NCBI RefSeq assembly: GCF_024220175.1
Contig: NZ_CP098502.1
Location: 434,001 to 498,000, forward strand
Origin: Paraconexibacter antarcticus
Lineage (GTDB): Bacteria; Actinomycetota; Thermoleophilia; Solirubrobacterales; Solirubrobacteraceae
DNA: 64,000 bases
Direction: 5' to 3'
Shown here: piece after piece, positions 8,996-19,545 of the stretch
Position numbering within the stretch: the stretch's first letter is position 1
Layout of the letters: every line of letters starts with the position of its first letter
The notes under the pieces: model-generated
Told to the model about the DNA's origin: nothing
The model's database searches: none
What the model saw: only the letters and a program-made list of their open reading frames with translations
Program-made: the position numbers and the translations under genes

Positions 8996-9457
8996 CTAGG
9001 GGGGGCAGAGGCAGTATCCGGTCGGTCCGCTGCACTGGCCCGAGCAACACGAAGCGGCGGTGCAGGTCGCGGTAGACGTCGAATAGCCGTCGGCAATGCA
9101 GCTGCCGTTGCTTGCGCAGTACGCGTAACCGTCATTCTTGCCTGCCGTGAGCACGACGCCGTTGCCCGAAGTGTTGCCTACGACACAGCTGCCGCTAGCG
9201 CAGTAGCCGGGCCCTTTGCTGAGCAGTAGTCGCCTAGGGCTTGCCCGCTTATCGCCATAGCCACCGTTCTGATCGAGCGGGTTCCCGCCGCTGCCGAGCA
9301 GGATCCGCGTCGACGCCTCGTAATCCTTCGGCTGATTGTCGGAGTAGGCGCACGTCGCTGCCGTACACAGCACGACGATCGCGATGACCATCCTCCGACG
9401 TCAATACAGCGGCCGCAGGTCGTCGCGGATCGTCACGTCTTCGGGGGAAATCGCCAT
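8996..9457 (-). pseudogene. Decayed Wzz-like chain-length determinant with cysteine-rich tail
   Basis: Reading from ATG 9457 gives AISPEDVTIRDDLRPLY, then an in-frame TGA (9401-9403), then RRRMVIAIVVLCTAATCAY, a membrane helix, then QPKDYEASTRILLG and NPLDQNGGYGDK. This is the N-terminal membrane-anchored start of a Wzz/polysaccharide co-polymerase, with a nonsense codon where Trp would fit (LYWRRR). After GGYGDK the Wzz likeness ends. The frame instead runs into about 80 residues with two YCAS-type repeats (YCASGSC, YCASNGSC) and a dense cysteine end (CTAASCCSGQCSGPTGYC), like small cysteine-knot modules. The large periplasmic coiled-coil part of Wzz is missing. It sits where a chain-length regulator is expected, between the WecG-type and initiating transferase genes. 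An ATG at 9391 could still make a 131-residue product. Confidence 0.6.
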
Positions 9458-9582
9458 GAGGAAACGGCGGGTTCAGCGGACCCGCATGACGGCCCGCGGT
9501 ACCGCATCGGCCAGGATCCACGGAGGTCCGGACGACCGTCCGACCGGAAGTGGGTGCGCGAACTGCAGGTCGGACGGGCCGG

Positions 9583-10419
9583 TCAGCGCTGCCGCAGCCA
9601 CTGCATGAGGAACCCGAACACGAACTTCGGGTTGTACATCGCGTAGCGCTTCCACAGGCGGCGAGGCTCGCGGGAAAGGCGGAAGGCCCACTCCATGCCC
9701 AGCGCCTGGATCCAGTCGGGAGCCTGGGCGACACGGCCGGCGTGAAAGTCGAAGGCCGCGCCGACGCCGATCAGGACCGGGGCGTCGAGGCGGTCGCGCA
9801 TGGCCGCCATCCACTTCTCCTGCTTCGGCACGCCGATACCGACCCACACGATGTCGGCTCCGCTCGCGTTGATCTCCTTGGCGATCGCGTCCTCCTCCTC
9901 GGCGGAGAGCGGACGGTACGGCGGCGCATACCCGCCGACGATCCGTACGCCGGGGTAGCGGCGGCGGAGGTTGAGCGCGAGCTGCACGAGCGCGCCCTGG
10001 TTGGCGCCGCCGTAGAGGAAGATGCGCGCGCCGGTCTTCACCGACCGCTCACAGTGGCGCGCCATGAGCTCCGGGCCGTACACGCGCTGGCTCAACGGGT
10101 GGCCGAAGGCGTTCATCGCCCAGACGATCGGGGTGCCGTCGGGCACGGTCAGATCGGAGTTGAGGACGGCCTGGCGGAGCTCCTCGTCCTCCTGGAAGAC
10201 CATCACCGTGTGCACCGCCGCCACGCAGACGTAGCCGCGGCCGCCGGTCGCGATCGTCGCGTCGATCCAGTCCATGGTGCGGTCGTAGTCGGTCAGGGCC
10301 ATCGGGACCCCGAGGACATCCGCCGTCGGCGGCGGGGCGGCGTCGGCCGCTGCGACGTCGAAGGCGTGCTCGGCGTCGTGGATCGGCAGGGGGGTCGACA
10401 TGGTGGCGAGGGGGGGCAT
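9583..10419 (-). CDS. WecG/TagA/CpsF-family glycosyltransferase
   Basis: A 278-residue cytoplasmic GT26-type enzyme that adds the second sugar (ManNAc or ManNAcA-like in known members) to the lipid-linked first sugar. Family features are clear: an N-terminal LTDYDRTMDWIDATIATGG, VCVAAVHTVMVFQEDEEL, PDGTPIVWAMNAFG (the DGxP motif with the catalytic Asp), FLYGGANQG, IVGGYAPPYRPLSAEE, WVGIGVPKQEKWM, GVGAAFDFHAG and the C-terminal GMEWAFRLSREPRRLWKRY. Length is slightly above the usual 240-260 because of a variable N terminus; ATG at about 10383 is an alternative start. Together with the dehydrogenase that may make a uronate, it fits a two-step start of repeat-unit assembly. Confidence 0.92.
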   Translation of the reverse strand: MPPLATMSTPLPIHDAEHAFDVAAADAAPPPTADVLGVPMALTDYDRTMDWIDATIATGGRGYVCVAAVHTVMVFQEDEELRQAVLNSDLTVPDGTPIVWAMNAFGHPLSQRVYGPELMARHCERSVKTGARIFLYGGANQGALVQLALNLRRRYPGVRIVGGYAPPYRPLSAEEEDAIAKEINASGADIVWVGIGVPKQEKWMAAMRDRLDAPVLIGVGAAFDFHAGRVAQAPDWIQALGMEWAFRLSREPRRLWKRYAMYNPKFVFGFLMQWLRQR

Positions 10420-10533
10420 CGCGGTGGGCTCCCAGACAGGAAGGTAGAGATGTCAACGCTGAGACAGCCCGAAGGTTGCTGTCTTGCAGGCATGCGGGTA
10501 CCCACGAGGACTACTCCGCGAACGTCCCCGGGA

Positions 10534-10539
10534 TACGCT
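10534..10539 (+). promoter_or_regulatory. Leaderless -10 box TACGCT for the first GMD-like gene
   Basis: TACGCT 6 nt before GTG 10546. This placement supports that GTG as the true start over longer upstream readings. The 126-bp divergent spacer to the WecG-type gene holds no other clear signal. Confidence 0.5.
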
Positions 10540-10545
10540 GCGGCC

Positions 10546-11514
10546 GTGGCTGGACCGCGAGCGCTCATCACCGGAATCGGTGGACAGGACGGTTCGTACC
10601 TCGCGGAGAGCCTGCTCGATGACGGGTTCGAGGTCATCGGGATGTTGCGGGATCCGGGCGATCTCGAGCTGCGGAACCTGGCGGGCGTACGCCATCGCTG
10701 CGCGTTCGTCCCCGGCGACCTCGAGGATCCGCCGTCGCTGCGCCGGGCGGTCGCCGACGCGCGGCCCGACCTCGTGTTCCACCTGGCGGCGCCGACGTTC
10801 GTGCCGGACTCCTGGACGGACCCTACGGCGACGCTGGCCGCCATCGCGGGCGGCACGAGCACCCTGCTCGCGGCAGTTGCGGCGTCGCTGCCCGAGACAC
10901 GGATCGTCGTCGTCTCGTCTGCGGAGATCTTCGGGGACTCCGGTGAATCGCCGCAGGACGAGCGCTCACCGATGCGCCCTCGCAGCCCGTACGGCGTCGC
11001 GAAGCTCGCCGCCCACGGACTCGTCGGCACGATGCGGGCCAAGCACGGGATCCACGCGTCGAGCGCCATCACCTTCAACCACGAGAGCCCGCGGCGCCCG
11101 GTGCAGTTCCTCCCGCGCAAGGTCACGCGGGGGGTCGCCGAGATCAAGCTCGGGCTCGCGGAGGAGCTCGTGCTCGGCGACCTGACGGCCTCGCGCGACT
11201 GGTGCGACGCGCGCGACGTGGTCCGTGGGCTCCGGCTCATGGCGGCCGCGAACCAGGCCGACGACTACGTTCTCGCCTCCGGCGTGCCACGGACAGTGCA
11301 GGACCTCGTCGACACCGCGTTCGCCTGCGCGTCGATGAGCGGCGAGGGTCGCATCCGGGTCGACGAGCAGTTCGTCCGCGAGCCCGAGGGCACGCAACCG
11401 CTCGGCCGCCCGGAGAAAGCGCTGCGGGTACTCGGGTGGGCGCCCGAGATCCCGTTCGAGCAGACGGTCAACGACATGCTCGACGCGGACCTGGCGGACC
11501 TGGCCGGCCGGTAG
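10546..11514 (+). CDS. GDP-mannose 4,6-dehydratase-like SDR (divergent paralogue)
   Basis: A 322-residue extended [21 protein letters not shown] at residues 6-23 is the dehydratase NADP signature, VVSSAEIFGD carries the catalytic Ser and SPYGVAK (about residue 145-151) the Tyr-x3-Lys. FNHESPRRP and DWCDARDVVRGL are also GMD-type. It differs from the paralogue at 14695 in lacking the second Arg-Arg phosphate clamp: MLRDPGDLELRN replaces the usual VRRxS...RI.HL block. It may therefore act on a different nucleotide sugar or as a 4-reductase/epimerase of the GMD family. The start is GTG 10546, backed by the adjacent -10 box. It is followed after 17 bp by a membrane-anchored protein. Confidence 0.85.
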   Translation: MAGPRALITGIGGQDGSYLAESLLDDGFEVIGMLRDPGDLELRNLAGVRHRCAFVPGDLEDPPSLRRAVADARPDLVFHLAAPTFVPDSWTDPTATLAAIAGGTSTLLAAVAASLPETRIVVVSSAEIFGDSGESPQDERSPMRPRSPYGVAKLAAHGLVGTMRAKHGIHASSAITFNHESPRRPVQFLPRKVTRGVAEIKLGLAEELVLGDLTASRDWCDARDVVRGLRLMAAANQADDYVLASGVPRTVQDLVDTAFACASMSGEGRIRVDEQFVREPEGTQPLGRPEKALRVLGWAPEIPFEQTVNDMLDADLADLAGR

Positions 11515-11531
11515 CCCGCGCCGCTCGCGTT

Positions 11532-12146
11532 GTGCCCCTCGCTCGCCCGAAGGTCCTGCTACGCGAACTCGTGACGCTCATCGTCGTGGTCGCGGTGTCG
11601 GCGCTCGTGGGCATCGGGCTCGGCATCGCGCTGAACCACGCGTTCGGGACGCCCAAGCCGTCGAGCTCGCCGCGGCGCGCGCCAGCCGCGTCCAGGACCG
11701 GGACGGGTTCCTCCACCGGTCTGCCGACGACCGGTGCCGCCGGCGCGACCACGGCGCCGTCCGCCGCGGGGTCGGCCGTACTGGCTCGCACGACGATCGA
11801 CATGGGTCAGCAGCTGACGCTCCGGGTGTCGAGCGCCGCGCTGATCCCGGGCTCGGTCGCGGGGTCCGCGCGGCTGAGCGTGCACGCGACGATCCAGAAC
11901 GCCGGTGCCGCGACGGTCGTCCCGCCGATCGACCGCCTGTTCATCCGCTACGGCGGCACGAACCTACGGCCCGACGCCGGCGCTTCAGCCGTCGCGGGGA
12001 CGCTCGTCAAACCGCTCGCTCCGGGCAGGACCGCAGCCGGTGAGCTGTACTTCGAGGCCCGTGGCGGCGCGGCGAAGGCACTGTCCGGCCTGACGCAGGC
12101 GGCGATCCGCCTTGGGCAGCAGACGCTCGTCGTGAACCTGCGCTGA
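11532..12146 (+). CDS. Membrane-anchored protein with DUF4352-like beta domain
   Basis: A 204-residue protein. Residues 12-35 (LVTLIVVVAVSALVGIGLGI) form one transmembrane helix, followed by a Ser/Thr/Pro/Ala-rich linker (about 45-85) and a C-terminal domain of about 110 residues (from TIDMGQQLTLRVSSA) with an alternating beta pattern. Segments such as RLSVHATIQNAGAATVVPP, LFIRYGGTNLRP and LAPGRTAAGELYFEA are reminiscent of DUF4352-type immunoglobulin-like domains that sit outside the cell. Gene start GTG 11532, 17 bp after the SDR gene, so it is probably co-transcribed. No enzymatic motif is seen; it may bind or scaffold an envelope component. Confidence 0.7.
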   Translation: MPLARPKVLLRELVTLIVVVAVSALVGIGLGIALNHAFGTPKPSSSPRRAPAASRTGTGSSTGLPTTGAAGATTAPSAAGSAVLARTTIDMGQQLTLRVSSAALIPGSVAGSARLSVHATIQNAGAATVVPPIDRLFIRYGGTNLRPDAGASAVAGTLVKPLAPGRTAAGELYFEARGGAAKALSGLTQAAIRLGQQTLVVNLR

Positions 12147-12166
12147 GGCCGGGTTCGTCCTGACCG

Positions 12167-13092
12167 TCAGCCCGGCGTGAGTTCAGGACTCCCGTCGCGA
12201 CGCGCCCGCGCGAGCCGCAAGGGGAGGGTGAGCGCTGCCGCACGGTAGGCGGCGTCGAAGAGCTGCGCGCCGCGCGGTGAGATGCGCCGGCGGTGATGAA
12301 GCGTCACGGCGAGGCCGGCGGGCCTGAACCTGCCGCCGGATCTCGGCGGGCCGCCAGGTCGGGCGCAACGGGGCGCGCCAGCTCAGGTGAGCGGCGGCGG
12401 ACGTGCCGAAGCCGTGGAGCACGTGCGCTCGCACCCAGGCGGGGACCGCGTCGGGCGCGTCCACGAGCGGCGTGGCCGAGAGGTCGGCGCCGAGGAGGTC
12501 GGCGGCGAGCCCGGCGGCGACGGTCACCCATTGCCGGTGCCGGGGATCGCCGAGGACCACGTCCCAGTCGAGGTCGGCGGGCGCCGGCGACCCGCACGGC
12601 GTGACCGTCGAGGTCGACTTCGGTCGAGCGTGCGAGCAGCGCTCGCAGTGGCGTAGCGTCCGCGGTGAGCAATCGGTGCTCGAGATCGACGTCGATCCAG
12701 TCGCGATCGCGCTCGTGCGTCGAGCGCCGCCTGGAGGCGGTCGTGTTCGGCGGGCGGAACGGCAAGGTCGATGTCACCGCACGAGGGCAGCCCCAGAGAT
12801 GGATATCGGCGGGCGACGGACAGCCGTTGAGCAGCAGCGGGTCCACGCCGAGCCTGCGGACCGGCGCGAGCACGCCCTCGAGCTTCGCCTCGTGAAGGCC
12901 GCGGTGCAGCGCCTGCATGCGGAAGGTGTCACGGAAGGCGGCGCCGCGGGACGAGGCGGCGAAGGTCGCGTCGCCCCGCATCGCCCACCACGTGAGTCCG
13001 TCTAGGCTGGCCAGGAGATGGTCGGCGACGACGTCGAGCTCGGCCGGGGTGATTGCGGGCGCCGGCAGGTCCGCACGCCAAGCTCCCCGCAC
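12167..13092 (-). pseudogene. Nucleotidyltransferase-fold family gene with four frameshifts
   Basis: Pieces of one protein are scattered over the minus-strand frames. From GTG 13092: ITPAELDVVADHLLASL... to GVDPLLLNG; then, one base out, LSVARRYPSLGLPSCGDIDLAVPP, whose GDIDLxV is the catalytic nucleotidyltransferase motif; then DWIDVDLEHRLL and EVDLDGHAVRV in the first frame; then ADLDWDVVLGDPRHRQWVTV in a third frame; finally GAQLFDAAYRAAALTLPLRL to a TGA at 12167-12169. The order matches the NTP_transf_5-like proteins often seen in actinobacterial polysaccharide clusters. At least four frame changes in about 900 bp make a functional product unlikely. Two of the changes can be explained by single-base changes in G runs, so assembly error must be considered. 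Confidence 0.65.
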
Positions 13093-13166
13093 GCGGGCAC
13101 AGCCAGAGTGTCGCAGCGGCAACGGGCTCGGAGCAGCCCGTCGGGGGTGTACCGTCCGCCGGGCAG

Positions 13167-13251
13167 GCCCGGGTGGCGGAACTGGTCAGACGCGGCTGGC
13201 TTAAAACCGGCTGTCCGTGAGGGCGTGGGGGTTCGAGTCCCTCCCCGGGTA
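13167..13251 (+). tRNA. tRNA-Leu (anticodon TAA)
   Basis: A complete class II cloverleaf. The acceptor stem GCCCGGG pairs with CCCGGGT (13244-13250, one G-U) plus discriminator A at 13251. The D arm is TGGCGGAACTGGTCAGACGC. The anticodon stem GCTGG/CCGGC closes a CTTAAAA loop with anticodon TAA at 13202-13204. There is a long variable arm as in leucine tRNAs, and the T arm contains GGTTCGAGTCC. CCA is not encoded. The opposite strand carries the last 16 codons and the stop of a membrane protein gene. Confidence 0.95.
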
Positions 13252-14676
13252 TCGCAGTCGCACGAGGCGGCGTGCGCCGACGCCGCCGACGCCGAGGAGG
13301 GCGAGCGACCCGACCACCCCGACGAGGTACATCTTCGTTCCGCTCTCACGCGCGAGGGCGACCTGCCAGGTGGGCACGAGCTTCTTCTGGTCAGCGCCCT
13401 TCACCGGGTCGGCGGGATGCGCGAGTGCGCGGACGCGGCCGGGGACGAGCGCGTACTGCCGCGTGATCGACGGGCCGGGCGCAGGGACCGGCCGGTCGAG
13501 GAGCTGGGCCTGGGGGGAGACGAGCAACGTGGACGCAGACACGGCGAGGCCGGTGAGGCCCAGGGCGACGAAGGCGCGGACCGGGAGGCCGCTGCGCGCG
13601 GGGACCTGCGTCAGCCACGGCCCGAGCACGACGAGCAGCGGCAGCAGGCCGGGGAGCAGCAGGCGCGGTCCCCACGACCAGCCCCCCATCCACGACCACC
13701 ACGTCGCCGCAGTGCCGAGGGTCAGCAGGGCGTTGGCGAGGAGCAGGCCGAGGGCCAGGCGCGCGCGGGCACGCCCGCGGCCCAGCCCCCATACCGCCCG
13801 CACCCCCCACGGGACGAGCAGCACGAGCGGTGCGAACAGCACCACGCTCTTCGACGACGTGAGGAAGAGGCCGTGCAGGCCGTGGATGAGCGGCGTCGTG
13901 AACCCGGGGTCCGTCGGCTTCTCGTAGCCGGTCTCGAGGGCATCGCCGAAGCGCAGCAGGTTGTAGGCGGCGAGGAGGACGGCGGCAACGACCGGCCCGG
14001 CGGCGGCCTGCGCCCCTGCCTTGACGCGCTCCTGCGCGCGAGCACCGCCCCCGCCAGGGCAAGCAGCCGCGACGTCCCCCGCGCACGCGAGCACGAGCAG
14101 CGCGCCCAGCGGGGCGAGCTGCGGCCGCGCGAGCATCCCGACGCCGAGAAGCGCGCTCGCGGCGACCCGCCGGCCCGCCAGAAACCGCTCGACGGCGCCG
14201 ACGACGGCAAGCGCCGTCAGCGGCTCGGTGAACGAGTCCTCGGTGTAGGGCAGGGCGTAGGTACAGAACAGCGCCGCCGCGGCCGCCGCCGTCGCCCACC
14301 CGAAGGTCGCGCCGAGACGCGTCCCGAGCACGACGAGCCACAGCAGCAGCGCGACCGAGAACGCCGGGATCAGCAGTGACCAGGCGAACTGGCGCAGCTG
14401 GTCCTTGTGCCCGACGACGTGCGCGACCGGCGTTGCGAGCGCGACGGGCACCACGCCGAGGACCGGGAGCGCCGGCCCGTACTTGCTCGTGCGGTGCCCG
14501 TCCCGCCCGGCCACCCCGATGCGCGGCACCTCGTCGAGCCACACGTCGCCGTCGTCGACGATCGAGACGCTGACCCGGTACATCTCCAGGCCGTCGCTGG
14601 TGGACACCTGGCCGCGGGCGAAGACGCCGAGGAGCGCGGCGGCGCAGAGGGCGAGGGCGATCAGACGACGGCGCAT
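13201..14676 (-). CDS. Large polytopic membrane protein (GT-C-like), C terminus antisense to tRNA-Leu
   Basis: A 491-residue protein with an N-terminal signal-anchor (LIALALCAAALLGVFA) and about ten further hydrophobic helices. The first outer loop has a SDGLEMYRVSVSIVDDGDVWLDE segment with acidic pairs, the kind of loop that holds the catalytic Asp in GT-C transferases. A KYGPALPVLG motif and RPQLAPLG follow. Its stop (TAA, 13201-13203) lies inside the tRNA-Leu on the other strand, so the last 16 residues (YPGRDSNPHALTDSRF) are encoded by the tRNA complement. The natural end in relatives is probably just before this. It is likely an envelope glycan enzyme, but the family could not be fixed. 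Confidence 0.8.
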   Translation of the reverse strand: MRRRLIALALCAAALLGVFARGQVSTSDGLEMYRVSVSIVDDGDVWLDEVPRIGVAGRDGHRTSKYGPALPVLGVVPVALATPVAHVVGHKDQLRQFAWSLLIPAFSVALLLWLVVLGTRLGATFGWATAAAAAALFCTYALPYTEDSFTEPLTALAVVGAVERFLAGRRVAASALLGVGMLARPQLAPLGALLVLACAGDVAAACPGGGGARAQERVKAGAQAAAGPVVAAVLLAAYNLLRFGDALETGYEKPTDPGFTTPLIHGLHGLFLTSSKSVVLFAPLVLLVPWGVRAVWGLGRGRARARLALGLLLANALLTLGTAATWWSWMGGWSWGPRLLLPGLLPLLVVLGPWLTQVPARSGLPVRAFVALGLTGLAVSASTLLVSPQAQLLDRPVPAPGPSITRQYALVPGRVRALAHPADPVKGADQKKLVPTWQVALARESGTKMYLVGVVGSLALLGVGGVGARRLVRLRYPGRDSNPHALTDSRF

Positions 14677-14694
14677 CGGATCGCCCCGAGCGGC

Positions 14695-16891
<2,197 letters not shown>

Positions 16892-18055
16892 TCAGAGCCG
16901 CCGCGGGCCCGTGGCCGCCTGCTCGCGGAGCAGGGCGTCGAAGCCTGCGGTCGTTCGCTCCCAGGTCCAGCGATCGCGGACGTCGCGGAGGCCGGCCTCG
17001 CTGAGGGCTTCGGCGAGGGTGTCGTCGTCGAGGATGCGGCCGATCGCGGCGGCCATCGCAGAGGCGTCACGCGGGACGAGCAGACCCGTGACGCCGTCGG
17101 TGATCGTCTCGCGGAACCCGCCCTCGTCGACGGCGACGACGGGGGTGCGACACGCCATCGCCTCCAGGGGTACGAGGCCGAACGGCTCCCGGACCTGACC
17201 GCAGGCGACGACCGCGGCGCGTCGGTAGAGGTCGCGGACCTCGGCGAACGGAACGCCCTGGCGCAGGTCGAGCTCGACACCACCCGCCGTCGCGCGCCGT
17301 TCGAGGTCGGCGGCCCACTCGCCGCGGTCTCCGACGAGGACGAGCCGCGGGCGGGGTCGCGGTAGGGCGGCGATTGCGTCGATGACGAGGTCGTGACCCT
17401 TCAGCGGATGGAGCGCGCCGACGGCCAGGACGTACGGGGCACCGTCGCGGGTCCCCGGCGCGAAGTCCTCGGCGTCGACGCCGAGGAGGACCACGTCGCT
17501 TTCCACCCCGTAGGTCGCGCGCAACGTCGAGCGCGTGAACGCCGAGTGGGTGACGACGCGCTGCGCGCCACGCAGGTAGCGGCGGTCGAGCTGACGGCGG
17601 CGGAGCTCGATCGGGTTGACCCCCGCCCTCGTGATCGCGCCGCGCCAGTCGTCGGGGACGGGGATGAGCTCGCGCGGTTCGTAGGCGGACCGCAGCGGCT
17701 CCGGGGCGTAGAAGAGGCTCGGGGTCGTGAGGGCGGGGAGGACGTCGAGGGCCTGCGTCAGCCGGCTCGCCCACGCGAACACGACGTCGTGGCCGCCGGC
17801 CTCGATCCGCGCGGCCAGGCGGCGCCCGTCGGCGGGCGATGTCCACAGCCGCCGCAGCTCGTCGGCGGCGCCGCCGCCCGCATGGAGCGGGACCTCGACG
17901 ACCTCCGTCGCCTGGGGCAGGCCTCCGACGAAGGCATGCACGTGCGCCTCCCGCGTGTAGACGGTGACGGGCCCGTGCTCCGTCCGCTTCAGCCACTCGG
18001 CGAGCACCCGCAGAGCGCCCCCGCTCGGAAGGTGATGGACGACGGCGACGTTCAC
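16892..18055 (-). CDS. Glycosyltransferase family 4
   Basis: A 387-residue GT4 enzyme. It begins VNVAVVHHLPSGGALRVLAEW, with the Gly-Gly loop of the acceptor domain. FYAPEPLRSAYEPRE sits mid-protein, VLAVGALHPLKGHDLVIDAI starts the donor domain, LVLVGDRGE follows, and EPFGLVPLEAM (about residue 310) is the E-x7-E nucleotide-sugar site. Start GTG 18055 overlaps the TGA of the flippase gene (GTGA), so translation is coupled. It probably adds a sugar to the repeat unit that the flippase exports. Sugar specificity unknown. Confidence 0.9.
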   Translation of the reverse strand: MNVAVVHHLPSGGALRVLAEWLKRTEHGPVTVYTREAHVHAFVGGLPQATEVVEVPLHAGGGAADELRRLWTSPADGRRLAARIEAGGHDVVFAWASRLTQALDVLPALTTPSLFYAPEPLRSAYEPRELIPVPDDWRGAITRAGVNPIELRRRQLDRRYLRGAQRVVTHSAFTRSTLRATYGVESDVVLLGVDAEDFAPGTRDGAPYVLAVGALHPLKGHDLVIDAIAALPRPRPRLVLVGDRGEWAADLERRATAGGVELDLRQGVPFAEVRDLYRRAAVVACGQVREPFGLVPLEAMACRTPVVAVDEGGFRETITDGVTGLLVPRDASAMAAAIGRILDDDTLAEALSEAGLRDVRDRWTWERTTAGFDALLREQAATGPRRL

Positions 18056-19536
18056 GTGGCGACGCCCCGCCGGGGGATCGCGGCCCACGCTGCGGCAGGC
18101 ACGAGACCGAGCGCGACGACGAGGGAGACGGCGGTCACGCCCGCGCCGGCCGCCACCGCAAACACCCCTACCGGAGCGAGCAGCAGCCCGACGGCCACGG
18201 CCCCGCCGACGGCGACGCCGACCGGCAGCAGACGGGCCAGCGGGACGGCGCCCGGCGGCGCCGCGCGCCGCAGGAACACCACCGAGAGCGTGGCGCCGAC
18301 GACCTCGGAGAGGCCCAGGGCCAAGGCGGCGCCGACCGCCCCGTGCGAGGACGCGAGCGTGAGCGTGAGCACGACGTTGAGCGACAGGGCGAGCCCGTTG
18401 ACCAAGAGGATCTGCCGGTGCGCGCGGAGCGCCAGCAGCGAGTACTGCGCGAACGCTCCGACGAACGAGAAGCCCAAGGCCGCGCCGAGGATCCGCAGGG
18501 CATCGACCGCGTCCGGAAGCTGCGAGCCCTCCAGCGCGAGGACGGCGATCGGCGCCCCGGCCGACACGCCGACACCGGCGATCGCCCCCGCCGCGAGGGT
18601 CGCCGACCACATGGGGGTCAGGTACCCGCCCATCCTGCCCTCCGTCTGCGACGCACGCGCCAGCAGCGGGAACAGCGCACCGATGAGCAGCGCCGGCACG
18701 TTGATGAGGACCTCCAGCACACGGAAGGCGATGGCGAACGCCCCGTTCTGGGCCTCGGACGCGACCAGCGAGGTCAGCACGACCGTGGCGCGGAGGTAGA
18801 CGACGCTCAGCGCCGAGGCGGCGACGAATGGGACAGCCCCGGAGAGCAGCTGCAGCCAGCGATGCGGACGGAAGGCCGGCGGCGAGAGCAGCCCGGCGCT
18901 CGGCCAGGTCGTGACGACGAGGCTGATCGCGGCGCCGAACACCGTCGCCGCCATCAGCGGTACGAGGCCAGCTCCCAGCAGGACGAGCACGACGACCAAG
19001 ACGATCTGCCCGCCCTGCCGGGCCAGGTCGGCCGCCGCGATCCAGCCCTGGCGCAGCTGTCCCGCAAGCGGCACGGTCATGGCCGCCTGCACGCCCATGA
19101 GCACGAGGGCGGCGCACGCGCAGGCGGTGGCGACCAGCTCGCGGGCGCCGTAGCCTGCCGCGATCGCGAACCCGAACGCCGCGAAGAGCCCCAGCCCGGT
19201 GAAGGCCAAGCGCGCGCCGAGCAGGTCGCCGACGAGCTCGCGACGCTGCGCCGCGTCAGACGTGGCCCATTCGCGGACGCCGAGCGAGGTGAGTCCGAGG
19301 TCGCTCACCCCCGAGATGATCGTCGTGAGCGCCGTGATGGTGACGTAGATGCCGAAGTCCTCGACCCCGAGCTGGCGGATGACGAGCGGCGCGGTGACCA
19401 GCGAGAGCAGGATGCCGAGCGCGTAGCCGCCAGAGCGCAGGACGCTGCCGCGGACCGCTCGTCGTCCCGCCTCGGCGTGGTCGAGCGCGTCGGGCTCGTC
19501 TGCGTCCGCGAGCCCGGGCGAGTTGACATCCTGCAC
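18052..19536 (-). CDS. Wzx-type polysaccharide flippase (MOP superfamily)
   Basis: A 494-residue protein with about 12-14 hydrophobic helices and few charged residues, typical of O-antigen/exopolysaccharide flippases that move undecaprenyl-linked repeat units outward. The N-terminal VLRSGGYALGILLSLVTAPLVIRQLG with GVEDFGIYVTITALTTI is the classical start of this family, and TSLGVREWA follows. The first helix is preceded by about 40 acidic/polar residues. GTG 19536 is chosen because a CATGCT box lies 6 nt upstream and a longer ATG start (19554) would overlap the divergent GT2 start. Coupled to the GT4 gene downstream. Confidence 0.9.
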   Translation of the reverse strand: MQDVNSPGLADADEPDALDHAEAGRRAVRGSVLRSGGYALGILLSLVTAPLVIRQLGVEDFGIYVTITALTTIISGVSDLGLTSLGVREWATSDAAQRRELVGDLLGARLAFTGLGLFAAFGFAIAAGYGARELVATACACAALVLMGVQAAMTVPLAGQLRQGWIAAADLARQGGQIVLVVVLVLLGAGLVPLMAATVFGAAISLVVTTWPSAGLLSPPAFRPHRWLQLLSGAVPFVAASALSVVYLRATVVLTSLVASEAQNGAFAIAFRVLEVLINVPALLIGALFPLLARASQTEGRMGGYLTPMWSATLAAGAIAGVGVSAGAPIAVLALEGSQLPDAVDALRILGAALGFSFVGAFAQYSLLALRAHRQILLVNGLALSLNVVLTLTLASSHGAVGAALALGLSEVVGATLSVVFLRRAAPPGAVPLARLLPVGVAVGGAVAVGLLLAPVGVFAVAAGAGVTAVSLVVALGLVPAAAWAAIPRRGVAT

Positions 19537-19545
19537 CGCACAAGC

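Noticed and set aside
9550..10545. Long open frame on the plus strand continuous with the GMD-like gene
   Set aside because: It is Arg/Gly/Asp/Val-rich antisense to the WecG-type gene. The real start at 10546 has a -10 box and the SDR motif begins a few residues later.
13167..13251. tRNA-Leu as an integration site for an island
   Set aside because: No integrase gene and no repeated tRNA end were seen near it; the neighbouring nucleotidyltransferase remnant has no phage features.
18056..19117. Upstream extension of the GT4 frame over the flippase gene
   Set aside because: Composition is an out-of-frame shadow of the flippase. The GTG at 18055 overlaps the flippase stop and begins the GT4 motif.
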